Assembly: GCF_020715685.1 (NCBI RefSeq)
Contig: NZ_CP085840.1
Location: forward strand, 1,612,001 to 1,676,000
Reading direction: 5' to 3'
Origin: Dermatobacter hominis
Lineage (GTDB): Bacteria; Actinomycetota; Acidimicrobiia; Acidimicrobiales; Microtrichaceae
Length of the DNA: 64,000 nucleotides
A program made the position numbers and the translations under genes. Positions 50,351-59,171 of this stretch are shown in pieces. Numbering within the stretch: position 1 is the first letter of the stretch; each line of letters begins with the position of its first letter. The notes under the pieces are model-generated. The model ran no database searches. It saw nothing but the letters and a program-made list of their open reading frames with translations, and was not told the DNA's origin.

Positions 50351-51853
50351 ATGACGAACGCCGTGCGCTCCGTGGGAGCGCCGAACACCGTGGACGTGGC
50401 CTCGGCGCGCCGCCGGGCCGCCCTCCGCTGGGGCGCGCTGGCGACGTGCCTCGCCGGCCTGCTGGTGGGCCTGGCCGGCGGCTCGCTCGGTGCGGGCGCG
50501 GCCGCACCTGCACCGACCGCCCCGGCCACGCCGGCGCTCGACTGGCTCGCGGACGAGATGGGCGCCAACGGCGGGACCATGCCCGGGTTCACCGCCGGAT
50601 CCACCGACTGGGGCCTGACGGCCGACGCGATCCTGGCCTTCGCCGCGGCCGGCCGGACCGCCGACCCCGCCGCGACGACCGCCACCGATCGGCTGGTGCA
50701 GGGGGCGGCGGCGTTCACGACCTGGACGTCGGGTGCGGACACGGTCCGCGACGCCGGCGCCACCGGCAAGACCGTGCTGGCGCTGCGGGCCATGGGCCGA
50801 CCGGCCGTGGCGGACGGCGTCGACCTCGAGGCCGAGCTGCGTTCGCTCGTCGTGACGAGCGGTCCGCAGGCGGGCCGCTTCGCCGACCGGGTGCCCGACC
50901 CGGCGTGGGACGCGGCCAACGGGTTCGCCCAGTCGCTGTCGATCCTCGCCCTCGCCCTCTCCGACGACGGCGTCCCCGCGCCCTCCGTGGCGTACCTCCT
51001 CGTGCAGCAGTGCCCCGCGGGCGGCTTCCGGCTCGACCTGTCCGGCACCACCGGCTGCGACGACGACGCCAGGGCCGACACCGACGCCACCGCCCTCGCG
51101 CTGCAGGCGCTGCTCGCCGTCGACCGCACCCCCGCGGTGGCCGCCGCGCTCGAGCAGGGCACCGCCTGGCTGCTCGGGCGCCAGGGCGCCGACGGGTCGT
51201 TCGGCGGGGCCGGGCCGACCGCCGCGGCCAACACCAACAGCACCGGCCTGGCCGCGCAGCTCCTGCGGGCCGCCGGCGTGGTCGACGCGGCCGACCGCGC
51301 CGCGGGCTGGATCGCCTCGTGCTGCCAGCTCGGCGCCGACGCCGCCGGCACGCCCGCAGCCGCCGATGTCGGCGCGGTCGCCTACAACCCCGCGGCCCGG
51401 GCGACGGCGCTGGCGGACGGCGTGACGGCCCAGGCGGCGGACCAGTGGCGGCGGACGACGGCCCAGGCCGTGCTGGCGTTCGGACTCGCGCCGTACGGGC
51501 CGCACGACGTCGAGCCGCTGCCGCCGGTGTCGACGACGACCACGACCTCCGCTCCGACGACGACCTCGTCCTCGACGACCACGACGGCGGCCCCCACCCC
51601 CACCACCACGAGCGTCCCCGGCGAGACCACGACGACGTCGGAGCTGACCGCCGTGGAGGGCGAGCAGGTGGCCGTCGGCGGTGGCGCGGACCTGTCCGCG
51701 GGGAGCGGGAGCACGTCGTCCGGGTCGGGCGCCCCCAGCGGTTCCGGCCTCGCCACCACCGGCACGGACCCGGTGCTGCTGCTGGGTGCCGCCGTCACCC
51801 TGCTCGCCGTCGGCGCCGTGCTGGCCGCCGCGGGACGACGGTCGCCGCGGTGA
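50351..51853 (+). CDS. Secreted alpha-barrel (prenyltransferase-repeat) protein with LATTG sorting signal, putative cobalamin-capture protein
   Basis: A 500-residue exported protein. Residues 23-50 are a signal peptide. The body, to about residue 390, has alternating helices with DGSFGG, TDATALALQALLAV and GGFRLD motifs, the alpha-alpha toroid of squalene-cyclase/prenyltransferase repeats that also builds the alpha domain of intrinsic factor and transcobalamin. A Thr-rich stalk (about 395-440) leads to LATTG at 467-471, a hydrophobic helix and an Arg tail, a class E sortase (LAxTG) anchor. It is under a cobalamin riboswitch and ahead of an ECF transporter, so surface B12 capture is inferred. 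Confidence 0.78.
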   Translation: MTNAVRSVGAPNTVDVASARRRAALRWGALATCLAGLLVGLAGGSLGAGAAAPAPTAPATPALDWLADEMGANGGTMPGFTAGSTDWGLTADAILAFAAAGRTADPAATTATDRLVQGAAAFTTWTSGADTVRDAGATGKTVLALRAMGRPAVADGVDLEAELRSLVVTSGPQAGRFADRVPDPAWDAANGFAQSLSILALALSDDGVPAPSVAYLLVQQCPAGGFRLDLSGTTGCDDDARADTDATALALQALLAVDRTPAVAAALEQGTAWLLGRQGADGSFGGAGPTAAANTNSTGLAAQLLRAAGVVDAADRAAGWIASCCQLGADAAGTPAAADVGAVAYNPAARATALADGVTAQAADQWRRTTAQAVLAFGLAPYGPHDVEPLPPVSTTTTTSAPTTTSSSTTTTAAPTPTTTSVPGETTTTSELTAVEGEQVAVGGGADLSAGSGSTSSGSGAPSGSGLATTGTDPVLLLGAAVTLLAVGAVLAAAGRRSPR

Positions 51854-52852
51854 GCGCGGGCCGCGCCGCCGGGCTGCTGCTGGCGACGTGCCTGATCGGC
51901 GCGGGGCTCGGCCTCGCTCCGGTGGTGCCGGGCACGCCGAGCGCGGGGCGCGTGGTCCGACGGTGCGTGCCCGACGGCGGACGGCGTGACCGTGGTGATC
52001 GACTTCCAGGACCTGGGCGGCGGCATCTGGGTGCGCTGCGCGCCGGGCCCGTCGGCCACCGGCTTCGAGGCGCTGCAGCGCGCCGGCGTCCCGTTCACCA
52101 CCACGGTCCGCTTCCCCGGCTTCCTGTGCCGCATCGACGGCCGGCCCGCGGCGGACCCGTGCCAGACGACGTCGCCGGCCTCGGCCTACTGGTCCTACTG
52201 GATCGCACCGCGGGGCGGGGCCTGGTGCTACAGCTCGTTGGGCGGCGCCAACCGCAACCCCCCGGAGGGCTCTGTCGAGGGCTGGTCGTTCTCGCTGGGC
52301 CGCGGCACGGACGCCATCCCGCCGCCGCGGTTCGCCCCGCCCGCCCGGGTGCCGGGCGCACCGGCGTCGCTCCCCGGCGGCGAGTGCGACGCGGCGAAGA
52401 CACCGCCGACCGTGCCGCCGTCCACCACCCCGACCGCCCCGCCCACGACGGCGCGGCCGGCCGCGCCGCGGAACCCGACGGCGAGCGGGGGCGCGACCGG
52501 CCCAGCCGGGACCGCGCCGGCGGCGGGGGCCGGACCGGGCGCAGCCGCGTCGCCCGCGGCCGGAGGTCCCGACGCCACGGCGCCCGCCGGCGTCGCGGGC
52601 GAGACCACCGTGCCCGCGGCTCCGGACGGCGGCACCGCCACGACCTCCGGCGTCGAGGACGCCGACGACGGCGGCAGCACCGGCTCGACCATCGTCACCC
52701 CCGACGGCGAGGAGGTGGCGATCAACGCACCGGGCTCGTCGGGCGACGGCCCGTCGAGCTCCCCCGTCGGCGTCCTCGTCGCGCTCGTACTGATCGCGGC
52801 GCTCAGCGCCACCTCGTTCGTCGTGCGCCGCCGGACCCGTGCGACGACCTGA
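51850..52852 (+). CDS. DUF4430 (transcobalamin beta-domain-like) membrane-anchored protein, apparent frameshift in the signal region
   Basis: A GTG at 51850 (overlapping the previous stop) starts a good signal peptide, GLLLATCLIGAGLGLAP, but that frame fails near 51962. The frame starting at 51986 carries the body: a DUF4430 domain (PF14478) with FTTTVRFPGFLCRIDGRPA and YWSYWIAPRGGAWCYSS, then a Pro/Thr/Ala-rich stalk and a C-terminal membrane helix with an Arg-rich end. Deleting one G at 51962-51963 joins the two as RRACPTADGVTVV, giving 333 residues. DUF4430 matches the beta domain of human intrinsic factor. With the preceding protein it would form a split two-domain B12 clamp. Confidence 0.75.
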
Positions 52853-54152
52853 CCACCCCGTGCGACCCGACCCGACCGTGCGACCCGACGCGTCCGTCCG
52901 ACCCGACCCGCCCGTGCGACCCGACCCGTCCCTGCGTGCCGGCCGACCGCCGCGGTCCGGCGGGCGCGTGCGCCTCCCCCGCGACCTCCACCCGGGGGCC
53001 TGGTGGATCTGGGCGCTGGGCATGGCCACGGCCGCCAGCCGCACGACGAACCCCCTGGTGCTCGGCGTCATCATCGCCGTCGTCGCCCTCGTGGTCTCGG
53101 CCCGCCGCAGCGACGCGCCGTGGGCCACCGGCTTCGGTGCCTACGTGACGCTCGGCCTCGTCGTGATCGCCATCCGCGTGGTGTTCCGCATGCTGTTCGA
53201 CGGCCAGAGCGGCGAGCACGTGCTGTTCACGCTGCCCGAGATCCCGCTCCCCGAGGCCGCCGCCGGCATCCGGATCGGCGGACCGGTCTCGCTCGAGGGC
53301 GTGCTCGCCGCCCTCTACGACGGGCTCCGCCTCGCCACGCTCATCATCTGCCTGGGCGCCGCCAACGTGCTCGCCAACCCGAAGCGCCTGCTGCGGTCCG
53401 TGCCCAGCGCGCTGTACGAGGTCGGCTCGGCCATCACCGTCGCGCTCACCGTCGCGCCGCAGCTCGTCGAGAGCGCCCGGCGGGTGACGCGTGCCCGGCG
53501 GCTGCGCGGCGAGGTCGGTCGGCGCACGCACTGGTTCCGGCAGGTCGTCGTCCCGGTGATGACCGACGCCCTCGACCGGTCCCTGCTGCTCGCCGCCGCC
53601 ATGGACTCCCGCGGCTACGGCCGGACCTCGGGTGCGCCCCGCGCCGCCCGCCGGCTCACCGGGGTGCTCGTCGTGGGGGGCCTGGTGGGCGTGTGCGTCG
53701 GCACGTACGGGCTCCTCGACGCGTCCACGCCGCGGGCGTTCGGCCTCCCGGTGCTCGCGCTCGGGCTGCTCGCGTCGACCGCCGGGTTCCTGCTCGGCGG
53801 GTCGCGCGTTCGCCGCACCCGCTACCGCCCCGACCCGTGGCGGCTGGCCGAGTGGGGCGTGGCGCTGACCGGCGTGGCAGTGGCGACGGCGCTGTACGTG
53901 ACGTCGTCGATCGACCCCGCGCAGCTCAACCCGTCGCTGCAGCCGCTCGAGTGGCCGCAGCTCCCGCTGGTGCCGACGCTCGCCGTGCTGCTCGGTGCGC
54001 TGCCGTCGGTGATCGCACCGCCGCCCGTCCGAGTGGCCGCCGCCGTGGGCCCGGTCGACCTGCGCACGGCGGAGCCGGCGATCGACCTCGGCGACGCGGG
54101 CGCGGCCCGGGCGGCGCGGGCCCGGGAGCTCCGTGGGGTGGTGGCGCGGTGA
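52839..54152 (+). CDS. ECF transporter transmembrane component (EcfT)
   Basis: A 437-residue membrane protein of the CbiQ/EcfT family. After a repeat-rich N-terminus it has about six to eight transmembrane helices, the coupling region SARRVTRARRLRGE, and the AMDSRGYGR motif matching the A-R-G signature that docks on the ATPases. It connects the S component to the A subunits. The GTG at 52839 overlaps the previous gene by 14 bases; other in-frame GTGs (52860, 52878, 52914) occur in the repeat, so the exact start is uncertain. Confidence 0.85.
   Translation: MRRPDHPVRPDPTVRPDASVRPDPPVRPDPSLRAGRPPRSGGRVRLPRDLHPGAWWIWALGMATAASRTTNPLVLGVIIAVVALVVSARRSDAPWATGFGAYVTLGLVVIAIRVVFRMLFDGQSGEHVLFTLPEIPLPEAAAGIRIGGPVSLEGVLAALYDGLRLATLIICLGAANVLANPKRLLRSVPSALYEVGSAITVALTVAPQLVESARRVTRARRLRGEVGRRTHWFRQVVVPVMTDALDRSLLLAAAMDSRGYGRTSGAPRAARRLTGVLVVGGLVGVCVGTYGLLDASTPRAFGLPVLALGLLASTAGFLLGGSRVRRTRYRPDPWRLAEWGVALTGVAVATALYVTSSIDPAQLNPSLQPLEWPQLPLVPTLAVLLGALPSVIAPPPVRVAAAVGPVDLRTAEPAIDLGDAGAARAARARELRGVVAR
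52860..52931 (+). repeat. Four 18-base units encoding VRPD(P/A)x
   Basis: GTGCGACCCGACCCGACC and three close variants lie head to tail in the first codons of the EcfT gene, encoding VRPDPT, VRPDAS, VRPDPP and VRPDPS. Three of the four begin with GTG. Copy number may vary between strains. Confidence 0.85.
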
Positions 54153-55801
54153 TCCACCTCGACCGCGTGACGGTGACCTACCCGGACGCCGAGCGCCCGA
54201 CGATCCGCGACGTCGACCTCCACGTGGAGGAGGGCGAGCTGTGCGTGGTCGTCGGCCGGACCGGCGTCGGCAAGTCGACGCTGCTCGGCTGCCTCAACGG
54301 GCTGGTCCCCCACTTCACCGGCGGCACGCTGCGCGGCCGCGTCACGGTCGCCGGGCGCAGCACCGCCACGCACCCGCCCCGGGAGCTCGCCGAGGTGGTG
54401 GGCGTCGTCGGGCAGGACCCCCTGGCCGGCTTCGTCACCGACACGGTCGAGGAGGAGCTCGCCTACGCGATGGAGCAGCTCGCGGTCCCGCCCGACGTGA
54501 TGCGCAAGCGGGTCGAGGAGACGCTCGACCTGCTCGGCATCGCCGACCTGCGCCACCGCGCCCTGCGGACGCTGTCGGGCGGCCAGCAGCAGCGCGTGGC
54601 GATCGGGTCCGTGCTCACGTCGCACCCGCGCGTCCTGGTGCTCGACGAGCCCACCTCGGCGCTCGACCCGACCGCCGCCGAGGACGTGCTCGCATCGATC
54701 ACGCGGCTCGTGCACGACCTCGGCGTGACCGTGGTCGTCGCCGAGCACCGCCTCGAGCGCGTCGTGCAGTACGCCGACCGGGTCGCGTACCTCCACGGCG
54801 ACGGGACCGTGCAGAGCGGCCCGCCCGCCGACCAGCTCGCCACGTCGTCGGTCGCGCCGCCGGTGGTGCAGCTCGGCCGCCTCGCCGGGTGGTCGCCGCT
54901 TCCGCTGTCGGTGCGCGACGCCCGCCGCACCGCGCCCGCCCTGCGCGAGCGGCTCGCGACCGCGCCGCCGCCCTACCGGCGCGCCCTGCCGGACGCGGAG
55001 CCCGTGCTGTCGACGCGCCGGTTGGTCGTGACCTACGGGTCGACCGTGGCTGTGCGCCAGGTCGACCTCGCGCTGCACCCGGGCGAGGTCGTGGCGCTCA
55101 TGGGCCGCAACGGCTCGGGCAAGTCCTCGCTCATGTGGGCGGTCCAGGGCGCGGGCGACCGCTCGGGCGGCGACGTGTCGGTGGTCGGTCCGGACGGCGG
55201 CCGGGCCGACACCTCGGGGATGAGCCCCGCCGAGGCCCGCCGCCGGGTCGGGCTCGTGCCCCAGACCCCTGGCGACCTCCTGTACCTGGCGACGGTCGCC
55301 GAGGAGTGCGCCCAGGCCGACGTCGACGCCGGTCGGACCGCCGGCACCTGCGACGCCCTGCTCGAGCGACTGGTGCCCGGGATCGACCGTGGCGCGCACC
55401 CGCGGGATCTGTCCGAGGGCCAGCGCCTCTCGCTCGTGCTGGCCATCCAGCTGACGGCGTCGCCGGGCGTCGTGCTGCTCGACGAGCCGACGCGCGGCCT
55501 CGACTACCACGCCAAGGCGAACCTCGCGACCGTGCTGCGCGAGCTGGCCGACCGGGGTCACGCCGTGATGGTGTCGACCCACGACGTCGAGTTCGTCGCG
55601 TCGAGCGCCGACCGGGTCGTCGTCATGGCCCAGGGCGAGGTGGTCGCCGACGGCCCGACCGCGGACGTGGTCGTGGCGTCGCCCGCCTTCGCCCCGCAGG
55701 TCGCGAAGGTGCTCGCGCCGCAGCGCTACCTGACCGTCGACGAGGTCCGCCGGGCGCTCGGGTCCCGGCCCGAGCACGAGCCGGAGCCGGCGCCGTGCTG
55801 A
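54149..55801 (+). CDS. ECF transporter ATPase, two fused ABC domains (EcfA-EcfA')
   Basis: A 550-residue fusion of two ABC domains. The first has Walker A GRTGVGKST, signature LSGGQQQR and Walker B VLVLDEPTSALD; the second has Walker A GRNGSGKSS, a degenerate signature LSEGQRLS and Walker B VVLLDEPTRGLD. The asymmetric signature means one ATP site may be weaker. It powers uptake by the T and S components. GTG 54149 overlaps the EcfT stop by four bases. Confidence 0.93.
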   Translation: MIHLDRVTVTYPDAERPTIRDVDLHVEEGELCVVVGRTGVGKSTLLGCLNGLVPHFTGGTLRGRVTVAGRSTATHPPRELAEVVGVVGQDPLAGFVTDTVEEELAYAMEQLAVPPDVMRKRVEETLDLLGIADLRHRALRTLSGGQQQRVAIGSVLTSHPRVLVLDEPTSALDPTAAEDVLASITRLVHDLGVTVVVAEHRLERVVQYADRVAYLHGDGTVQSGPPADQLATSSVAPPVVQLGRLAGWSPLPLSVRDARRTAPALRERLATAPPPYRRALPDAEPVLSTRRLVVTYGSTVAVRQVDLALHPGEVVALMGRNGSGKSSLMWAVQGAGDRSGGDVSVVGPDGGRADTSGMSPAEARRRVGLVPQTPGDLLYLATVAEECAQADVDAGRTAGTCDALLERLVPGIDRGAHPRDLSEGQRLSLVLAIQLTASPGVVLLDEPTRGLDYHAKANLATVLRELADRGHAVMVSTHDVEFVASSADRVVVMAQGEVVADGPTADVVVASPAFAPQVAKVLAPQRYLTVDEVRRALGSRPEHEPEPAPC

Positions 55802-56646
55802 GCACCATGCCCTCCCCCGACGACGCCGGGCACCGCTGCTCGTCGCTGGCGCTCCGGTTCCGACCCGCGCTCGTGCTCGTCGTCGCGTCGGCGGCCGGGC
55901 TGGCGATGTTCCTCTGGCCCCTGCTGCTGTCGCCGTCGGCCGGGCTCTCCCACGGCACCGACGCGCCGTACCTGTTCGCGCTCGTCCTCCCGGTGGTCAT
56001 CGCGGTCGTGCTGGCCGAGCTGCACTCCGGGGGCATCGACACCAAGGCGCTGGCGATGCTGGGGGTGCTCGCCGCGATCGGCGCCGCGCTGCGCCCGATG
56101 GGCGCGGGCGTGGCCGGGGTCGAGACGGTGTTCTTCCTGCTGGTGCTCGCGGGGCGCGTCTACGGCCCCGGGTTCGGCTTCGTGCTCGGCAACACGACGC
56201 TGTTCGCCTCGGCGATCCTCACCGGGGGGATCGGCCCGTGGCTGCCGTTCCAGATGCTCGCCGCCGGGTGGGTCGGCCTCGGTGCCGGGCTGCTGCCGCG
56301 CTCGGTCGGCGGCCGGCCGCTCCGGGGCGGGTCGGAGATCGCCCTCCTCGCCGCGTACGGCGCGCTGTCGGCGTACGCGTACGGGTTCCTGATGAACATG
56401 TGGTTCTGGCCGTACTCGCTCGGCGCCGGGACCGATCTGTCGTTCGTCGCCGGCGACGCGGTCACGTCGAACCTGCACCGCTTCTTCCTCTTCACGCTGG
56501 CCACCTCGACGTTCGGTTGGGACACCGGGAGGGCGATCACCAACGTCGTCGCCATCGCGGTCCTCGGGCCGGCGGTCCTCCTGACGTTGCGCCGCTCGGC
56601 CCGGCGCGCCGCGTTCGACGCCCCGAGCGATTTCGTTACAGGGTGA
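55795..56646 (+). CDS. ECF transporter substrate-specific component (probable cobalamin S subunit)
   Basis: A 283-residue membrane protein with about six helices, in the position expected of the S subunit. It has GRVYGPGFGFVLGNTTLFASAI and the FGWDTGRAITN segment near the end, motifs typical of ECF S components. Context (riboswitch and transcobalamin-like proteins) points to cobalamin; the S subunit itself is not closely recognised by sequence. GTG 55795 overlaps the ATPase end; ATG 55807 is an alternative. Confidence 0.82.
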   Translation: MLSTMPSPDDAGHRCSSLALRFRPALVLVVASAAGLAMFLWPLLLSPSAGLSHGTDAPYLFALVLPVVIAVVLAELHSGGIDTKALAMLGVLAAIGAALRPMGAGVAGVETVFFLLVLAGRVYGPGFGFVLGNTTLFASAILTGGIGPWLPFQMLAAGWVGLGAGLLPRSVGGRPLRGGSEIALLAAYGALSAYAYGFLMNMWFWPYSLGAGTDLSFVAGDAVTSNLHRFFLFTLATSTFGWDTGRAITNVVAIAVLGPAVLLTLRRSARRAAFDAPSDFVTG

Positions 56647-56675
56647 ACCAACTCCACCCGCCGAACACCCGTTTC

Positions 56676-56720
56676 ATGTCCGTTCGGACATCTCATCCGG
56701 CGGGGCCCGCCACCTAGGGT
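56676..56720 (+). promoter_or_regulatory. Palindrome and -10 box of the LuxR gene
   Basis: ATGTCCGTTCGGACAT (56676-56691) is a perfect 7-base-arm palindrome, with -10 box TAGGGT at 56715-56720. The -35 region at about 56692 is poor, so an activator bound at the palindrome is plausible, perhaps the LuxR protein itself. Confidence 0.5.
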
Positions 56721-56742
56721 TTTCGCCGCTGGAGGATGAGGG

Positions 56743-58518
56743 GTGCCGAAATGCACCCCCGCGGATCGGGAGGGCACGATCGACCCGGAGTGGCACGACC
56801 TGCTCGAGGCGACGGTGCAGGGGGACGAGCAGGCGACGAGCCTCCTCGACAGCGCCCGGACGGCCGATCCGGCCACCCGATCCGAGCTCGCGGCGCTCGC
56901 CGCGTCCTCGGGGCGGTTGGCGGTGACCGCGGGCGACCACGAGACCGCCGAGCGGCTGCTCAACGTCGCGATCGAGCTGTCCGACGCCACCGGCGTCGAG
57001 CGGGCACGGCTGCTCCTCGACCTGGCGCGGGCGAGCGAGAGCCGCGGCGACATCACCCGGTCCCGCGAGCTGTTGAACGACGTCGTGTCGCTCGCCGAGG
57101 CCGGCGACGACGTCGACCTGCTCGTCGACGCCGCGGTGCGGTCGACCTTCCCGCCCGACTGGCGCGCCGGCGACCGCCGGACCGCTGCCATGCTCGACCT
57201 CGCGGAGCGGCTGGACGCCGAGCGGACGGTCGGTGCGTCGCGGCGGGGGGCGATCCTGGCGGCCCGGTCGATGGTCGAGATGCGCATCCCGATCTCGGCC
57301 GACCCGCAGCAGCAGGTGGCGTGGGTGACCCGGGCCAGCGTCGCCCAGCCGCTCGCCGAGGAGGCGCTGACCCTGACCGAGGGTCGCAGCGACGCCGACC
57401 GCCTGGTCGCCCTGGTGGCCTGGCGCTCCACGCACCGCGGTCCGACCTGGCTGCTGCGCCGGCTCGAGGTGTCGGCGCAGGCGGTCGACCTGGCCCAGCG
57501 CCTGCTCGACCACGACCGGCTCGCGGACGCGTCCGTCGGGATGGCCGTCGACAGCCTCGAGGCCGGCGACCGCGCCGGCCACGCCCGGGCGGTGGCGACG
57601 CTGCGGTGGGCGGCGTCGAGCGACGGCAACCCGCGCCTGCGATGGTGGGCGGCCACCGTCGCAGCGGGGGCGGCGCTGCTCGACGGCGACACCGACACCG
57701 CCACCCGGCACCGGGCCGAGGCCGATGCCGTCGGCGACCGCCACGCGCTCCCGGGCTGGGTCGCGGCCGAGCTCCTGCTCGCGGCCGAGATCACGATCAC
57801 GACCGACGACGCGACCGAGATGCGCAAGTACCTCGGCCCTGACGACTTCCCGGTGCTCGAGAGCCCGATCGCCCGGGCGTCGGTCGCGCTGATGTCCGCC
57901 ATCCTCGGCGACGTCGAGCGCGCCGGCCGCTACGCGACGCTCGCCGTCCGTGCGCTCGACCAGGAGTCGAGCTACCTCCTCTGCCTGGCGCTCCTCGGTC
58001 GCACGGCCGCGACGATCGGCGACGCCGAGCTCGGCGGCGTGCTGCTCGAGCGCCTCGCGCCCTGGCGGGGCCGCGTCGCCGTCGACGCGAGCGGGTGGTG
58101 GTGCATCGGGCCGGTCGACCTCGCGATCGCCGAGCTCGAGGTCGTCGCGGGTCGGGGCGCCGACGCCGCGACCTCGCTCGACGCCGCCGAGGAGCTGGCC
58201 CGCTCGATCGGCGACGTGCGGTCGCTGCAGCGCGTCGACGAGGTGCGGGCGCGGCTCGGCCGCCCCGCCGACGGCGCGCGGCCCTCGCCGGCGCCCGAGA
58301 CGTCGGCCGGCATCGACGAGCTGTCGGACCGCGAGCTCGACGTCCTGCGGCTCATCGCCCGGGGCAGGACCAACGCGGCGATCGGCGCCGAGCTGTCGTA
58401 CAGCCCGTCGACGATCCGGGCCGACACCGTGTCGATCTACCGGAAGCTGGGCGTCCGGGGCCGGGCCGAGGCCGCCGCCGTCGCGGTGACGGCGGGCCTG
58501 CTCGACCCGACCACCTGA
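56743..58518 (+). CDS. Large LuxR-type transcriptional regulator
   Basis: A 591-residue regulator. Residues about 20-520 are TPR-like helical repeats (RLLLDLARASESRGDITRSRELL and similar), with no N-terminal NTPase as in LAL/MalT regulators. The C-terminal 60 residues are the GerE HTH: ELSDRELDVLRLIARGRTN and YSPSTIRADTVSIYRKLGV. The signal is unknown. GTG 56743 follows a GGAGG ribosome site. It is orphan, with an upstream palindrome that suits self-control. Confidence 0.87.
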   Translation: MPKCTPADREGTIDPEWHDLLEATVQGDEQATSLLDSARTADPATRSELAALAASSGRLAVTAGDHETAERLLNVAIELSDATGVERARLLLDLARASESRGDITRSRELLNDVVSLAEAGDDVDLLVDAAVRSTFPPDWRAGDRRTAAMLDLAERLDAERTVGASRRGAILAARSMVEMRIPISADPQQQVAWVTRASVAQPLAEEALTLTEGRSDADRLVALVAWRSTHRGPTWLLRRLEVSAQAVDLAQRLLDHDRLADASVGMAVDSLEAGDRAGHARAVATLRWAASSDGNPRLRWWAATVAAGAALLDGDTDTATRHRAEADAVGDRHALPGWVAAELLLAAEITITTDDATEMRKYLGPDDFPVLESPIARASVALMSAILGDVERAGRYATLAVRALDQESSYLLCLALLGRTAATIGDAELGGVLLERLAPWRGRVAVDASGWWCIGPVDLAIAELEVVAGRGADAATSLDAAEELARSIGDVRSLQRVDEVRARLGRPADGARPSPAPETSAGIDELSDRELDVLRLIARGRTNAAIGAELSYSPSTIRADTVSIYRKLGVRGRAEAAAVAVTAGLLDPTT

Positions 58519-58551
58519 CCGCCCTGGACGCACCCGTCGGCCGCGCCTCGG

Positions 58552-59142
58552 TCAGGGCGTGCGCCCCAGGGCGGCGAGCAACCGGGTCTGCTCGTCGGCG
58601 CCGTCGGGCACCGCCACCCCGGGCGCGTAGTGGCCGCTGTCGACCATCGCGTCGAAGGGCATCGACTCCAGGGCGGCCACCTGCCGGTGCACCTCGGCCT
58701 CGTCGAGGTGCTCGTCGAGGCCGGCGGCCCGGGCGAGGTCCCAGGTGTGCACGAGCACGTCGGACACGGCCGCGTGGAACGCACCGGCGAAGCTGTCGCC
58801 GAGCGGCGACCGACCTCGGCTCGCGGCGACGGCGGGATCGTCGATCGACGACTGCAGGAAGTCGTCGAGCGCCGACCACGCCACGACCGGGTCGTCGTCC
58901 GCCGAGGGGAGGTCGGGCAGCGGGACCCCGAAGCTCCCGCAGTAGAACGCGGGGAGCCAGCCGACGAGGTGGTCGACGACGTCGCGGGCCACCCAGCCCT
59001 CGCAGGGCGCCGGCGAGTCCCAGCGATCGGCGGGGACCGCCCGGACCCGTGACGTCATGCCCGCGGCGACGGCCCGGTAGCGGTCCGACATCTCCCGGCG
59101 AAGGTCCTCGTCGGCGGTGGTGGTGTTGGTCGCGTCGTCCAT
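58552..59142 (-). CDS. TIGR03086-family (DinB/maleylpyruvate-isomerase fold) metal-binding protein
   Basis: A 196-residue protein of the DinB-like MDMPI_N family. It has WDSPAPCEGWVARDVVDHLVGWL with the first metal His, and DVLVHTWDLARAAGLDE with the second and third (His and Asp). Members bind a metal and may be thiol S-transferases, for instance with mycothiol or bacillithiol. ATG 59142. A near-consensus promoter (TTGACG-17-TAGGGT) drives it, with the -35 inside a long palindrome. Confidence 0.88.
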   Translation of the reverse strand: MDDATNTTTADEDLRREMSDRYRAVAAGMTSRVRAVPADRWDSPAPCEGWVARDVVDHLVGWLPAFYCGSFGVPLPDLPSADDDPVVAWSALDDFLQSSIDDPAVAASRGRSPLGDSFAGAFHAAVSDVLVHTWDLARAAGLDEHLDEAEVHRQVAALESMPFDAMVDSGHYAPGVAVPDGADEQTRLLAALGRTP

Positions 59143-59171
59143 GGTCTGCCCCCGTCTCGGTCGTGCCGCCG

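Noticed and set aside
50351-51853. True terpene cyclase
   Set aside because: Toroid repeats are present but the cyclase DxDD motif is not seen, and the protein is secreted and sortase anchored.
52860-52931. CRISPR-like short repeats
   Set aside because: Units are contiguous and in frame, with no spacers; they encode VRPD repeats.
48242-53128. A 1628-codon open frame on the minus strand
   Set aside because: It lies opposite the LLM, amidohydrolase and B12-capture genes, has Arg/Pro/Gly-rich low-quality sequence and no domain. It is a by-product of high GC.
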